From an uncultured Rhodospirillaceae bacterium (GTDB lineage Bacteria; Pseudomonadota; Alphaproteobacteria; Rhodospirillales; Magnetospirillaceae): a stretch of 64,000 nt of DNA. Shown here in pieces: positions 17,935-27,100 of the stretch; position 1 is the first letter of the stretch, and each line of letters starts with the position of its first letter. The notes below the pieces were generated by a model that searched no databases, was not told the origin of the DNA, and saw only the letters and a program-made list of their open reading frames with translations. The stretch covers positions 171,777-235,776 of the forward strand of contig CALABS010000061.1 of the NCBI GenBank assembly GCA_937887565.1. The letters run 5' to 3'. The position numbers were made by a program, and so were the translations under genes.

Positions 17935-18051
17935 GCGGTAAAAAACCCGTTCCTTGGCACGCGATCCGTCGGTATAAAACCCCGGCCGCCATGGCAACCG
18001 GTACCAACGACAACCACGTCATACCGTGGGACAGATGGAAGTCAGCGCATC

Positions 18052-18378
18052 ATGACCCTGTTCGACGACCGCGAAAAGGCGTTCGAAGCCAAGTACCGCA
18101 TGGACCAGGAGACGGATTTCAAGATCACCGTCCGCCGCGACAAGCTGCTGGGCCTGTGGGCGGCCGGCCGCATGGGTCTGGAAGGCGACGCCGCCAAGGC
18201 CTATGCCCTGTCGGTGGTCGACGCCGAGTTCTCGGAGCCCGATCACGACGCCACCCACAAGGTGCAGCGGGACCTGGCGGCCCGGGGGATCGCCATCGAC
18301 GAACACGAATTCGCCCATCAGGTGGCCCTGCTGCGCGAGGAAGCCCGCAGCCAGATCATCTCCGAATACAAGAAGTAG
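18052..18378 (+). CDS. F1F0-ATPase inhibitor zeta subunit (DUF1476)
   Basis: A 108-residue soluble helical protein of the DUF1476 family, identified in alphaproteobacteria as the zeta subunit that blocks ATP hydrolysis by F1. It begins MTLFDDREKAFEAKYRMDQE, where the inhibitory N-terminal region resides, followed by a helical bundle (RRDKLLGLWAAGRMGLEGDAAKAY split here for length). It is monocistronic and lies only 3 kb from the F0 operon. A TATAAA at 17973-17978 could serve as its -10 box, with a weak -35. Confidence 0.88.
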   Translation: MTLFDDREKAFEAKYRMDQETDFKITVRRDKLLGLWAAGRMGLEGDAAKAYALSVVDAEFSEPDHDATHKVQRDLAARGIAIDEHEFAHQVALLREEARSQIISEYKK

Positions 18379-18473
18379 CCGCTTCCCATCCGCCTGCTCC
18401 AAAGGGATAGTGGACGCAAGCGGTCGGGTATTCTATATTTGGGTCGAGACTGACCGCGCGAGGGACCACCGGC

Positions 18474-19019
18474 ATGTTCGCCGACAACACACTGACGCCC
18501 AAGGAAGCCGTACGCCTGTGCGCGCTGGGCACGGTGGCGGCCGCTCCCATGCGCTACAGCCAGCTGGCCGGGTCCGTGCGTCACTTCGTGTCGCGCGTGG
18601 CGGGGCCTCAGCTGGAGTTGATGGGCACCTCCATCGAACTGCTGCGCTACGAGGGCCTGGTCGACGCCGTCGACGGCCAGGGCATGGAGGATGACGCGCT
18701 GCTGGCCATCACCCCGGCCGGCCAGCGGGAACTCCAGGCGCTGCTGACCGCGCGCCTGCGTCCGGCCAGCGACCTGTCCAAGCTGATCGTGGCGCTGAAG
18801 ATGCGCTTCCTCCACCTGCTGGAACCGGCCGAGCGCCGCGTCCAGGTCGACCTGCTGATCGAGGTCGCGGAAGGGGAACTGGGCCGCCTGGCCGACCTGC
18901 GCGGCGGCTCGGTGGCCGAGGACGGCGAGGGCAGCCATCTGGTTGCCTGGCTCGACCACGAGATCGATGCCCTGGAAAGCCGGCTTGCCTGGCTGGAAGA
19001 CCTGTACAAGCGGCTGTGA
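18474..19019 (+). CDS. Uncharacterised winged-helix-like regulator
   Basis: A 181-residue protein whose N-terminal 90 residues look like a winged helix (LCALGTVAAAPMRYSQLAGS ... ELLRYEGLVDAV ... LAITPAGQRELQALL) as in PadR/MarR-like regulators, with a C-terminal helical half that could dimerise (WLDHEIDALESRLAWLEDLY). I do not recognise a specific family. Its stop overlaps the GTG start of radC, so the two are coupled. Confidence 0.6.
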   Translation: MFADNTLTPKEAVRLCALGTVAAAPMRYSQLAGSVRHFVSRVAGPQLELMGTSIELLRYEGLVDAVDGQGMEDDALLAITPAGQRELQALLTARLRPASDLSKLIVALKMRFLHLLEPAERRVQVDLLIEVAEGELGRLADLRGGSVAEDGEGSHLVAWLDHEIDALESRLAWLEDLYKRL

Positions 19020-19753
19020 GCGACGAGCCCGCCCTGCCCGGCCTGGCCGACGGCGCGCCGGGCAAGGACGATCCCCATTACCTGGGGCACCGCGAAAGGT
19101 TGCGCGAGCGCTTTCTGTCCAACCCCGACGGGTTGGCCGACTACGAAATCCTGGAACTGCTGCTGGCCGCCGGCATCCCCCGCAAGGACACCAAGCCGCT
19201 GGCCAAGGCGCTGATCGGCGAATTCGGCGACCTCGCCGAGGTGGTGGCGGCGCCGGCCAAGGTGCTGGAGGCCTTCCCGGCGGTGGGCGGCTGCCGGGTG
19301 ACCCGCGCCTCGGCGACCATGCTGAAGGCGATGGCCGAGGCCAGCGTCAGGGTGTGCCGGCTGCGGGTCAAGAACCGGCCGGTGATCTCGGCCTGGGACC
19401 AGTTGCTGGATTACTGCAACGCGGTGATGGCGCGCCTGCCCATGGAACAGTTCCGCCTGCTGTTCCTCGACCGCCGCAACGTGCTGATCGCCGACGAGCT
19501 GCAGCAGCAGGGCACCGTGGACCACACGCCGCTCTACCCGCGCGAGGTGGTCAAGCGGGCGCTGGAGCTGAACGCCTCGGCCATCATCATGGTCCACAAC
19601 CACCCTTCGGGCGATCCCTCGCCGAGCCGCGCCGACATCGACATGACCCGCGCCGTCCGCGACGCCCTCGCGGCCGTCGGCATCTCCCTCCACGACCACC
19701 TGATCGTCGGCCGCAAGGGTCACGTCAGCTTCAAGGGACAGGGGTTGCTGTGA
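19016..19753 (+). CDS. radC: RadC-family JAB/MPN protein
   Basis: A 245-residue UPF0758 protein with an N-terminal helix-hairpin-helix region (about 25-110) and a C-terminal JAMM metalloprotease-like domain. The metal motif HNHPSGDPSPSRAD gives His194, His196 and Asp207 in the H-x-H-x7-S-x2-D pattern. RadC is historically linked to DNA repair but its true activity is unresolved. GTG start overlaps the previous stop, and its own stop overlaps the next GTG start. Confidence 0.93.
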   Translation: MSDEPALPGLADGAPGKDDPHYLGHRERLRERFLSNPDGLADYEILELLLAAGIPRKDTKPLAKALIGEFGDLAEVVAAPAKVLEAFPAVGGCRVTRASATMLKAMAEASVRVCRLRVKNRPVISAWDQLLDYCNAVMARLPMEQFRLLFLDRRNVLIADELQQQGTVDHTPLYPREVVKRALELNASAIIMVHNHPSGDPSPSRADIDMTRAVRDALAAVGISLHDHLIVGRKGHVSFKGQGLL

Positions 19754-20238
19754 TCCAAGCCCTGCGCCTCATGGCGCGCTACAACGCCTGGGCCAACGCC
19801 CGCCTGCTCGATGCCTGCATCCGTGCCGGCGAAGACGAGTGTGCCCGTCCTCGGCCGAGTTTCTTCGGTTCGATCCTGGTGACCCTCAACCACGTCATGG
19901 TGGGCGACCTGCTGTGGATGGGTCGCTTCACCGGCCGGGGCGCGCCGGGAATCGACCGCCTGGACCAGACTCTCCATTCCAGCCTTGCGCGGCTGGTTCC
20001 TGCGCGAACCGCGTTGGACGACACGATCGTCGTCTATTTCGACGGCCTCGACGACGATCTCGGACGCCCCTTCACCTACCGCACCATGGCCGGCGCCGAA
20101 GCGACCAGCCCGCTTGGCCCTACCATGCTGCACATGTTCAATCACGCCACCCATCACCGTGGACAGGTCCACGGAATGTTGTCTGGAACGGCGGTACCGC
20201 CACCGGCCCTGGATCTGGTGTATTTCTTGCGCGGGTGA
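19750..20238 (+). CDS. DinB-like metal-dependent four-helix protein
   Basis: A 162-residue DinB/YfiT superfamily protein. The three expected metal ligands are visible: a His in helix 2 (TLNHVMVGDLLW) and His residues in HATHHRGQVHGML. The GTG start at 19750 overlaps the radC stop by four bases; conserved sequence (ALRLMARYNAWANARLLD) begins at once. Members act as thiol-dependent transferases or are of unknown function. Position after radC suggests cotranscription rather than a shared function. Confidence 0.85.
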   Translation: MIQALRLMARYNAWANARLLDACIRAGEDECARPRPSFFGSILVTLNHVMVGDLLWMGRFTGRGAPGIDRLDQTLHSSLARLVPARTALDDTIVVYFDGLDDDLGRPFTYRTMAGAEATSPLGPTMLHMFNHATHHRGQVHGMLSGTAVPPPALDLVYFLRG

Positions 20239-20269
20239 CGGCCGCCCGGCCGGTTGCTATCCTCGCGCC

Positions 20270-21331
20270 ATGCAGCGCGAGAAGGTCATGGGGCCGCCGG
20301 TGGTGGCGGTGTTCAACCACAAGGGCGGCGTCGCCAAGACGACGACGGCCTGCAATTTGGCCGTCTGCCTGGCCGCCCACGGGCTGCGGGTGGTGCTCAT
20401 CGACCTCGACGCCCAGGGCAACGCGACCGGCAGCTTCGGCATCCTGCCGCTGCCGCCGGTGGGCGCCTACGACGTCCTGACCGGCGCGGTGGGGCTGGAG
20501 GAGGCGCTGGTGGACACCCGCTTTCCCGGGTTGAAGCTGCTGCCCGCCACCGTCCGCCTGCGCACCGCCGAACTGGACCTCGGGGTCGCCGAGCGCTCGC
20601 ACGCCCATCTGCGCGACCGCCTGCTCGAGCACGGGCTCGACCGCTTCGCCGACGTGGCGGTGGTGGACTGCCCGCCATCGCTGGGGACGATGACCTCGAA
20701 CGCGCTGGCGGCGGCGGCGGCGGTGCTGATCCCCGCCCGCCCGGACCCCTTCACCCACGAGGGCCTAGTCAACACCTGGTACGAGGTCAAGCGGCTGCGC
20801 GAGAAGGCCAACGCATCGCTGTCGGTGGCCGGCATCCTGCTGACCATGACCGACGCCGACGACACCGCCGCCGACGTCGCCCGCACCATGCGGGCCGAAT
20901 TCGGCGATCAGGTCTACGGGGTTGAGATCGCCTCCGATCCCAAGGTCGGGGAATCGGTGCAATTGGCGGTGCCGGTGTCGGTGCTCGATCCCGACGGGCT
21001 GGCCGGGCGGGCCTATTTCGACGCGGCCGAGGAACTGCTGCGCCGTCTCGCGCGCCAGAACCGCCCCGAAACCCGGCTGCCGGCCACCGACACCCGCGAC
21101 GGGGCGCTCAATACGTTGCGCGACTGGCGGGCCGGACAGCTGGCGCTCCGGCGCCTGCCCACCGGCGCCCGGGGATGGACTGCGGTCGAGAAGGCCAACC
21201 CCGACACCACCCCCGAGGCGCCACGGGTGGAGCCGCGCCGCCGGGCCGGCTGGGGGCCGGCGGTGCTCGGGTTCGGACTGGGGGTGGCCGCCGGGCTGGC
21301 GGCGCCCTATCTCGCCGCCCTGCTGCGATAG
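20270..21331 (+). CDS. ParA/MinD-like ATPase with C-terminal hydrophobic tail
   Basis: A 353-residue ParA-type ATPase. The deviant Walker A reads HKGGVAKTT (residues 17-25) with the signature lysine at 18; the Walker B-like VVDCPPSLG and a typical dimer core follow. After residue about 255 the sequence leaves the ParA fold into a linker and ends in a hydrophobic run (WGPAVLGFGLGVAAGLAAPY) that is probably a membrane anchor. There is no parB or chromosomal partition partner next to it, so this is an orphan, perhaps positioning membrane or polar cargo. ATG at 20270 is used; an in-frame ATG six codons later is possible. Confidence 0.8.
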   Translation: MQREKVMGPPVVAVFNHKGGVAKTTTACNLAVCLAAHGLRVVLIDLDAQGNATGSFGILPLPPVGAYDVLTGAVGLEEALVDTRFPGLKLLPATVRLRTAELDLGVAERSHAHLRDRLLEHGLDRFADVAVVDCPPSLGTMTSNALAAAAAVLIPARPDPFTHEGLVNTWYEVKRLREKANASLSVAGILLTMTDADDTAADVARTMRAEFGDQVYGVEIASDPKVGESVQLAVPVSVLDPDGLAGRAYFDAAEELLRRLARQNRPETRLPATDTRDGALNTLRDWRAGQLALRRLPTGARGWTAVEKANPDTTPEAPRVEPRRRAGWGPAVLGFGLGVAAGLAAPYLAALLR

Positions 21332-21359
21332 GCCGGGCCGCCCGCCAAAAACGCGAAAA

Positions 21360-21380
21360 CCCCCGGGACGGACCCGGGGG
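21360..21380. terminator. Intrinsic terminator shared by parA-like gene and the atp operon
   Basis: CCCCCGGG (21360-21367) and CCCGGGGG (21373-21380) form a perfect 8-pair stem with a five-base loop. On the minus strand, 33 bases after the atpF stop, it is followed by TTTT and a second T-run, a good Rho-independent terminator for the ATP synthase genes. It also lies 28 bases after the ParA-like stop on the plus strand. Confidence 0.8.
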
Positions 21381-21412
21381 CATCGAATGCGGACCGGCGG
21401 AGACCGCGCGGC

Positions 21413-21955
21413 CTAATGCAGCTTCTTGGGAAGCTCCGAGATGGAGGCATCCACCAGGGCGGCGGCCTGGACGCCCGAGAAGCTGTCGGTCAGGATCTGC
21501 CGGGCGGCGGCGACGGCTACGTCGACGGCGATGTTCTGGACCTCCTTCAGCGCCTGGGCCTCGGCCTGGGCGATGCGGTCCATGGCCTGGGCCTCGCGAC
21601 GCTTCAGCGTCTCCTCCAGGTCCTTGGCGGCCTGGGCGGACAGCCGCTCGGCCTCGGACTTGGCGTGGGCGATGATCTCCTCGGCCTCCTTCATGGCGTC
21701 ACGCTGCTTGCGCTGATAGGTCGCCAGCATCTCCTGGGCGTCCTCGCGCAGCTTGTGGGCCTCGTCGAGGCGGGCGCGGATCTTGGCGGCGCGGGCGTCG
21801 AGGGCGGCGCCGATGCCGCGGCCGACCGGCTTGGCGGCCAGGGCGACCACCAGGAAGAAGGAGATGCCGACCCAGAAGGCGGCGTTGGTGTAAAACGGTC
21901 CCGCGTGATGGACCGCCTCGGCGCCGTGCTCAGCGGCGAAGGCAACGGAAATCAT
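21413..21955 (-). CDS. atpF: ATP synthase F0 subunit b
   Basis: A 180-residue b subunit forming, with b', the peripheral stalk of the ATP synthase. One N-terminal membrane helix (about 24-45, FWVGISFFLVVALAAKPV) is followed by a long charged coiled coil. It is the last gene of the F0 operon; its ATG overlaps the b' stop by one base (TGATG). Two different b genes are usual in alphaproteobacteria and photosynthetic lineages. Confidence 0.95.
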   Translation of the reverse strand: MISVAFAAEHGAEAVHHAGPFYTNAAFWVGISFFLVVALAAKPVGRGIGAALDARAAKIRARLDEAHKLREDAQEMLATYQRKQRDAMKEAEEIIAHAKSEAERLSAQAAKDLEETLKRREAQAMDRIAQAEAQALKEVQNIAVDVAVAAARQILTDSFSGVQAAALVDASISELPKKLH

Positions 21956-22446
21956 CAGCCTTGCTCCTTCAGGGCGGCGGCGACGGCCATTTCGACCTTG
22001 CCCTGGTCGGGGGCGGCGCCGGCGAGACGCGAAACGGTGGCGGCGGCGACCTCAATGGCGACCGAGCGGACATTGCCCAGTGCGGTCTCCTTGGCGGCGG
22101 CGATGCGGGCCTCGCCGGCCTTGATCTGCTCGCCCAGCTTGGCGTTGAGCTCCTTTGTGCGCTCTTCCGCGTGCTTGGCCAGCCGCTCGGCGGTCTCCTT
22201 GATGACGGCATGGGCATGCGCCCGCGATTCGGCCAGCGCCTTCTCGTAGGCGGCGACGGCCGCCTCGGCCTCGGCCTTCAACTGGGCGGCCTTGTCGAGG
22301 TTGTCGTCGATCTTGCGCTGACGCTCGTCGAGGACGGCGCCGATCTTCGGCAGGGCCACCTTTGCCATCAGGATGTAAAGGGTGACGAAGGTGACGGCCA
22401 GCCAGAAGAGCTGGGGCGCGAAGAACGCCGGATCGAACTGGGGCAT
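21955..22446 (-). CDS. atpF': ATP synthase F0 subunit b'
   Basis: A 163-residue second b-type subunit. A single N-terminal membrane helix (PQLFWLAVTFVTLYILMAKV) is followed by an Ala/Glu/Lys-rich coiled coil that pairs with subunit b. The start at 22446 begins the conserved MPQFDPAFFAPQLFW; the frame is open 27 codons further up. It is translated coupled to atpF downstream and lies about 107 bases after atpE. Confidence 0.93.
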   Translation of the reverse strand: MPQFDPAFFAPQLFWLAVTFVTLYILMAKVALPKIGAVLDERQRKIDDNLDKAAQLKAEAEAAVAAYEKALAESRAHAHAVIKETAERLAKHAEERTKELNAKLGEQIKAGEARIAAAKETALGNVRSVAIEVAAATVSRLAGAAPDQGKVEMAVAAALKEQG

Positions 22447-22553
22447 CCGATGCTCCTGAACGGAAATGGTCTGACAGGCCTCCGGAGCGGCCGGCGGGTC
22501 GCGGGGCGGAGCGCCCCGCGACACCAACCGATCCGAAGGAGATGCTCGCGAAT

Positions 22554-22778
22554 TTAGGCGAACAGAACCATCAGCGCGACGACCAGGGCGAACAGCGCGA
22601 TAGCCTCGGTCACGGCGAAGCCGATCCAGCCGTAGAGCTCGACATTGGCCTTGGCGGCGGGGTTGCGGCCGACGGTGGCGATCAGGTTGGACCAGATGTT
22701 GCCCACGCCGATACCCGAACCGATCATGCCGATGGCGGCCAGGCCAGCACCGATGAACTTAGCAGCTTGCGGATCCAT
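22554..22778 (-). CDS. atpE: ATP synthase F0 subunit c
   Basis: A 74-residue proteolipid of the proton-driven rotor ring: two membrane helices joined by the polar loop VGRNPAAK, with the ion-carrying carboxylate Glu58 in GFAVTEAIALFAL. The Gly-rich first helix (GAGLAAIGMIGSGIGVG) is standard. No Na+ ligand pattern stands out, so protons are the expected ion. ATG at 22778 has a strong GGAG ahead; the upstream in-frame ATG is rejected since it would add 18 nonconserved residues. Confidence 0.96.
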   Translation of the reverse strand: MDPQAAKFIGAGLAAIGMIGSGIGVGNIWSNLIATVGRNPAAKANVELYGWIGFAVTEAIALFALVVALMVLFA

Positions 22779-22838
22779 GTATTCAACTCCTTCAGGAAGA
22801 AACGACACGACTTGAACGAAACTCAGCCGCACACCCGG

Positions 22839-23573
22839 TCAATGCATGTGGATGGCATCGTGCAGGTAGATGCAGGAGAGGATGGTGAAGACGTAGGCCT
22901 GCAGCAGCGCGATACCGAATTCCAGCACCGTCACCGCCGACAGGAAGGCGAAGGGGACCACGCCCGGGATCACGTAGAAGGCGCCCAGCGACACCACGAA
23001 GCCGCCCATCACCTTGAGGATGATGTGGCCCACCGTCATGTTGGCGAACAGACGGACGGCAAGGCTGAAGGGACGCGAGAAGTACGAGATCACCTCGATG
23101 GGGATCAGGATCACCGCGGTCGCGATGGGCGCGCCCTCGGGGAAGAACATGCGCAGGAAATGGGTGCCGTGGCGCATGAAGCCGATCACCGTGACGCCGA
23201 CGAACACCACCGCCGCCATGCCGAAGGTGACGATGACGTGGCTGGTGTAGGTGAAGGCGCCAGGAATCATGCCCAGCAGGTTGCCGAACAGCACGAACAT
23301 GAACAGCGTGAAGATGAAGGGGAAGTATTTGCGCCCCTCGGACCCCACGTTGTCGCGCAGCATGTTGGCGACGAATTCGTAGAAAATCTCGGCCAGCGAC
23401 TGCCAGCGACCCGGCACCAGGGCGCGGGAGCGCACCGACAGGGTCAGGAAGGCGGTGACCAGGACCACCGAGATCACCATCATCACCGCGGAGTTGGTGA
23501 ACGAGACGTTCACGCCCGCGACCTCGAGCGGAATGATGGGCTTGATCTGGAACTGCTCGATAGGGTTCGCCAC
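22839..23573 (-). CDS. atpB: ATP synthase F0 subunit a
   Basis: A 244-residue membrane stator subunit carrying the two proton half-channels. The essential arginine is Arg174 in LAVRLFANMTVGH, and the C-terminal helices contain the conserved ALLQAYVFTILSCIYL. It follows atpI by 12 bases and precedes atpE by 60. Confidence 0.96.
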   Translation of the reverse strand: MANPIEQFQIKPIIPLEVAGVNVSFTNSAVMMVISVVLVTAFLTLSVRSRALVPGRWQSLAEIFYEFVANMLRDNVGSEGRKYFPFIFTLFMFVLFGNLLGMIPGAFTYTSHVIVTFGMAAVVFVGVTVIGFMRHGTHFLRMFFPEGAPIATAVILIPIEVISYFSRPFSLAVRLFANMTVGHIILKVMGGFVVSLGAFYVIPGVVPFAFLSAVTVLEFGIALLQAYVFTILSCIYLHDAIHMH

Positions 23574-23585
23574 GAGAGCCTTCTC

Positions 23586-23942
23586 CTAAGTGTCCTTCGT
23601 CCGCTCCGACCGCCGCCTCTGCGCATTGCCGAGGCCGACCGTGCCCCCCAATCCCGTGGCGGCGCGATAGGCGTTCATCACGCCCGCCGCCCCACCCAGG
23701 AGCAGGAACAGCACCATGAGCCACGGCGCGGTGCCCAGCCATCGGTCGAGCGCCCAGCCCGCTCCGACGCCGACCGCCACGCCAGCCACGAATTCGATCG
23801 CCAGACGCATGCCGAGGGCGAGGCCGGGCGACGGTTGTCGCGCGCTCGGTCCCCGGCCCGCCTGCTCGTCCTCCCGGGCGCGCGCCGCGCGCAACCGGGC
23901 ATCGAGATCGTCGAACGAGGGAGGCTTCTCCTGCTCAGCCAT
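23586..23942 (-). CDS. atpI: AtpI/AtpZ-like F0 assembly protein
   Basis: A 118-residue protein with a charged N-terminal region and two membrane helices (about 45-68 and 73-95; ALGMRLAIEFVAGVAVGVGA, then PWLMVLFLLLGGAAGVMNAY). AtpI helps assemble the c-ring or move cations. First gene of the F0 operon; the promoter is 58-86 bases ahead. Confidence 0.85.
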   Translation of the reverse strand: MAEQEKPPSFDDLDARLRAARAREDEQAGRGPSARQPSPGLALGMRLAIEFVAGVAVGVGAGWALDRWLGTAPWLMVLFLLLGGAAGVMNAYRAATGLGGTVGLGNAQRRRSERTKDT

Positions 23943-23999
23943 GGGTCATGAGCCCTTGAAAGTCCCTGTTCCGGCCACAACGGTGCCAAAAGCGCGGGC

Positions 24000-24028
24000 A
24001 CCATAAGGGGTGCGTCCATCGGTGTCAA
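24000..24028 (-). promoter_or_regulatory. Sigma70-type promoter of the F0 atp operon
   Basis: Read on the minus strand: a perfect -35 TTGACA (24028-24023), a 17-base spacer and TATGGT (24005-24000) as -10, 57 bases upstream of the atpI ATG. Transcription would start near 23993. The whole 206-base gap between smc and atpI holds nothing else I can support. Confidence 0.65.
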
Positions 24029-24148
24029 GAACGGAAACCGCCATATGCAAGTACCTGGAAACACTCGCGAATTCTGCGTGTTGCGGCGCACCCTGGCCAT
24101 CCGAATGCCGCATTGCGGCAGGACAGGACCAACCCGAAGGGGTGGCGG

Positions 24149-27100
24149 CTATACCGCCACGGCCTTTTCGCGGATCGCCTCGGCCTGGGACAGGTCGACC
24201 GACACCAGCTGCGACACCCCGCGTTCCGCCATGGTGACGCCATAGAGCCGGTCCATGCGGGCCATCGTCATGCGGTGGTGGGTGACGATCAGGAAGCGCG
24301 TGCGGGTGGTGGTGGCGATGCCCTCGACCAGGCTGCAGAAACGGTCGACATTGGCGTCGTCCAAGGGCGCATCCACCTCGTCCAGCACGCAGATGGGGGC
24401 GGGATTGGTCATGAAGACGGCGAACAGCAGCGCCAAGGCGGTCAGCGCCTGCTCGCCGCCCGACAGCAGCGACAATTGCTGCAGCCGCTTGCCCGGCGGC
24501 GAGGCCATGATCTCCAGGCCGGCCTGCAGGGGATCGTCGGATTCGGTCAACGCCAGATGGGCGCGGCCGCCGCCGAACAGGCGGACGAACAGCTCGCGGA
24601 AATGGCGGTCCACCGCCTCGAACGAGGCCAGCAGGCGTTCCCGCCCCTCGCGGTTGAGTTCGTTGATGCCGCCCCGCAGCTTGGCGATGGCCTGGACCAG
24701 ATCGTCCTTCTCGGCCCGCATGCCGCCGATGCGCTCCTCCAGCTCGGCGACCTCCTGCTCGGCGCGCAGGTTGACCGGCCCCATGGCGTCGCGCTCGCGG
24801 TTGAGGCGGTCGAGCTTGCGTTGAAGCTCCTCCAGGTCCGGCCGCTCCTCCTCGACCACGCCGGCGACCGCGCGCAATTGCTCGGGAGTCATGTCCAGGC
24901 GCTCGGCGATGCGGCTGGCGACGGCGCGGCACTGCTGGTCGGCGCCGGCGACGGCGGCCTCGCGGCGGATGCGCTCCTCGCGGGCCTGCATCAGGGCGGA
25001 CTCGGCGGCCCTCATGGTGCGATCGGCCTCGGCCAGGGCCTGCTCGGCGACGACCAGCGCCTCGGCCGAGCGGCGGCGAGCGCCCTCGGCGGTCTCGATG
25101 CGGTCGAGGATTTCGGCGCGGCGGCGGGCGAAGGTGTCGGGCGCCGAGTCCAGGCGCTCGACCTCCAGCATCACCGCCTCGCGGCGCTCCTCCAGCTCCT
25201 GCACATGGGTCCGCGCGGTCTCGGCGCGACGGCGCCAGGAGTCCATGTCGGCGGCGATGGCATCCAGGCGCCGCTTGCGCTCGCCGGCCTCGCGCACCAG
25301 GCGGTCGAGCTGCGAGCGCGCCTCGACCAGCCCCGACCGCTTCTCGGCCAGCAGCGCCCGCAGCTCGTTGACGCGGCCCTTGCCCTCGTCGCCCTCGGGG
25401 AAGGCATCCACCGCCTCGCGGGCCAGGATCAGGTCGCCCTCGGCCTCCTCCAGGTCGGCGCGTGCCGCCCCGGCCTGCTCGGCCAGGGCGGCCAGGCGGG
25501 ATTCGTGGGCGGCGAAGCGGCTGGCGAGGCGGGCGTGCTCCTCGCGGGCCTTGGCGCTCTCGGCCTCGGCGCGGCGTACCGCGTCGCGGGCGGCGCGCTC
25601 GGCTTCGCTGGCCTCCTCCACCGCGCGGGTGGCCGCCTCGGCCTTGGCCTCGGCCTCCTCGGCCCCCATCTCGGCGTCCTCCATCCGCGCCTCCAGTTCG
25701 CGCATGCGGTTGCGCTGGGCCAACCGCACGGCCATGGGGCTGGGGGCACCGGAGCGGGCGACATAGCCGTCCCAGCGGAACAGGTCGCCGTCGCGGGTGA
25801 CCAGGCGCTGCCCGGCCGCCAGGTCGGCGAGCAGCCGTCGGCCGGCGGCCGCGTCCGACACCACGCCGACCTGCGACAGGCGGCGGGAGAGCGCGGCGGG
25901 GGCGGTGACGAAGCGGACCAGCGGCTCGACCCCGGGCGGCAGGGATGGCGCGTCGGCCAGCGGCGGCAACGGCGTCCAGTGCAGCGGCGCCCCGTCGTCC
26001 AGCGAGGCGGACAGGTCGTCGCCGAGCGCGGCGGCCAGGGCCGGCTCCATGCCGGCGGCGGCCGAGACCGCGTCCAGGACCGGCGGATGGTCCGAATGGG
26101 TGCCCTGGGCCAGCACCGTGGCCAGCGCGTCGATCTCGGCCTTCAGGCGGGCGCGGGTGGTGGTGGCGGCCTGGAAGGCGTCGCGGGCCGAATCGCGGGC
26201 GGCCTGGGCCTGGACCCGGCGGCGGTCGGCGTCCTCGGCCTCGGCGCGGCTTTCCTCCAGGTATTCCAGCGCCGATTCCAGTTCCATCTCGGCGGCGGTG
26301 AGATCGGCGCGATCGACGCCCTCGGCCTCCACCTGGGCCTTCTGCCGCTCGACCTGGACCAGACGCTCCTTGAGGCGGTCGCGGCGGGTCTCGCCTTCCT
26401 GGAGGCGGCGCAGGGCGGCGGCACGCTCGGCGTCGGCGGCGGCCACCTCCTCCATGGCGCGGCCCAGCTCCTTCTCCACCTCGGCCACCGCCAGGGCGGC
26501 ACCCTCCATGGCGGAGTCGGCCTCAGCGCGGGCGTCGTCCTCGCTGGCGCAAGCGGCGGCGATGTCGCCCTGCTCCGCGGCCAGACGGGCCATCGCCTGC
26601 TCGGCGTCGGCGGCACGGGCGTGCTCCTTCTGGAGGTCCGAGGCGGCCTGGGCGAGACGCTGCTCCAGGTCGCGGCGGGTCTCGGCCAGGCGGCCTTCCT
26701 CGGCCTCGAGCTGCTCACGCTCGACCAGCACGCGCTGCAACATGCCCTGGGCCTCGGCATCGGCGCGGCGCAGGTCGGGAAGGCCGGCGGCGGCCTCGGC
26801 CTGGCGAGCGGCGGCGGCGGCGGCATGGGCGGTGGCCTCCTCCACCCGCAGACCGGCATCCTTGAGGCCGGCGCGGGCGGCGTCCATGGTCGCCAGCGCC
26901 TCCAGCCACGCGATATAAAGGAGCTGCGCCTCGACCACCCTGATCTGCTCGGACAGGGTGCGGTAGCGCTGGGCCTGGCGGGCCTGCCTCTGAAGGCTTC
27001 TCAGCTGTTCGTCCAGCGTCGCCAGCACGTCGTCGAGGCGGGCGAGGTTGGCCTCGGCGTTCCTCAGCCGGAGTTCCGCCTCGTGACGGCGGGAGTAGAG

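Noticed and set aside
17943..17978. Sigma54 promoter before the zeta subunit gene (TGGCACG at 17955)
   Set aside because: No TTGC at the required -12 spacing; the match ends after the first half-site.
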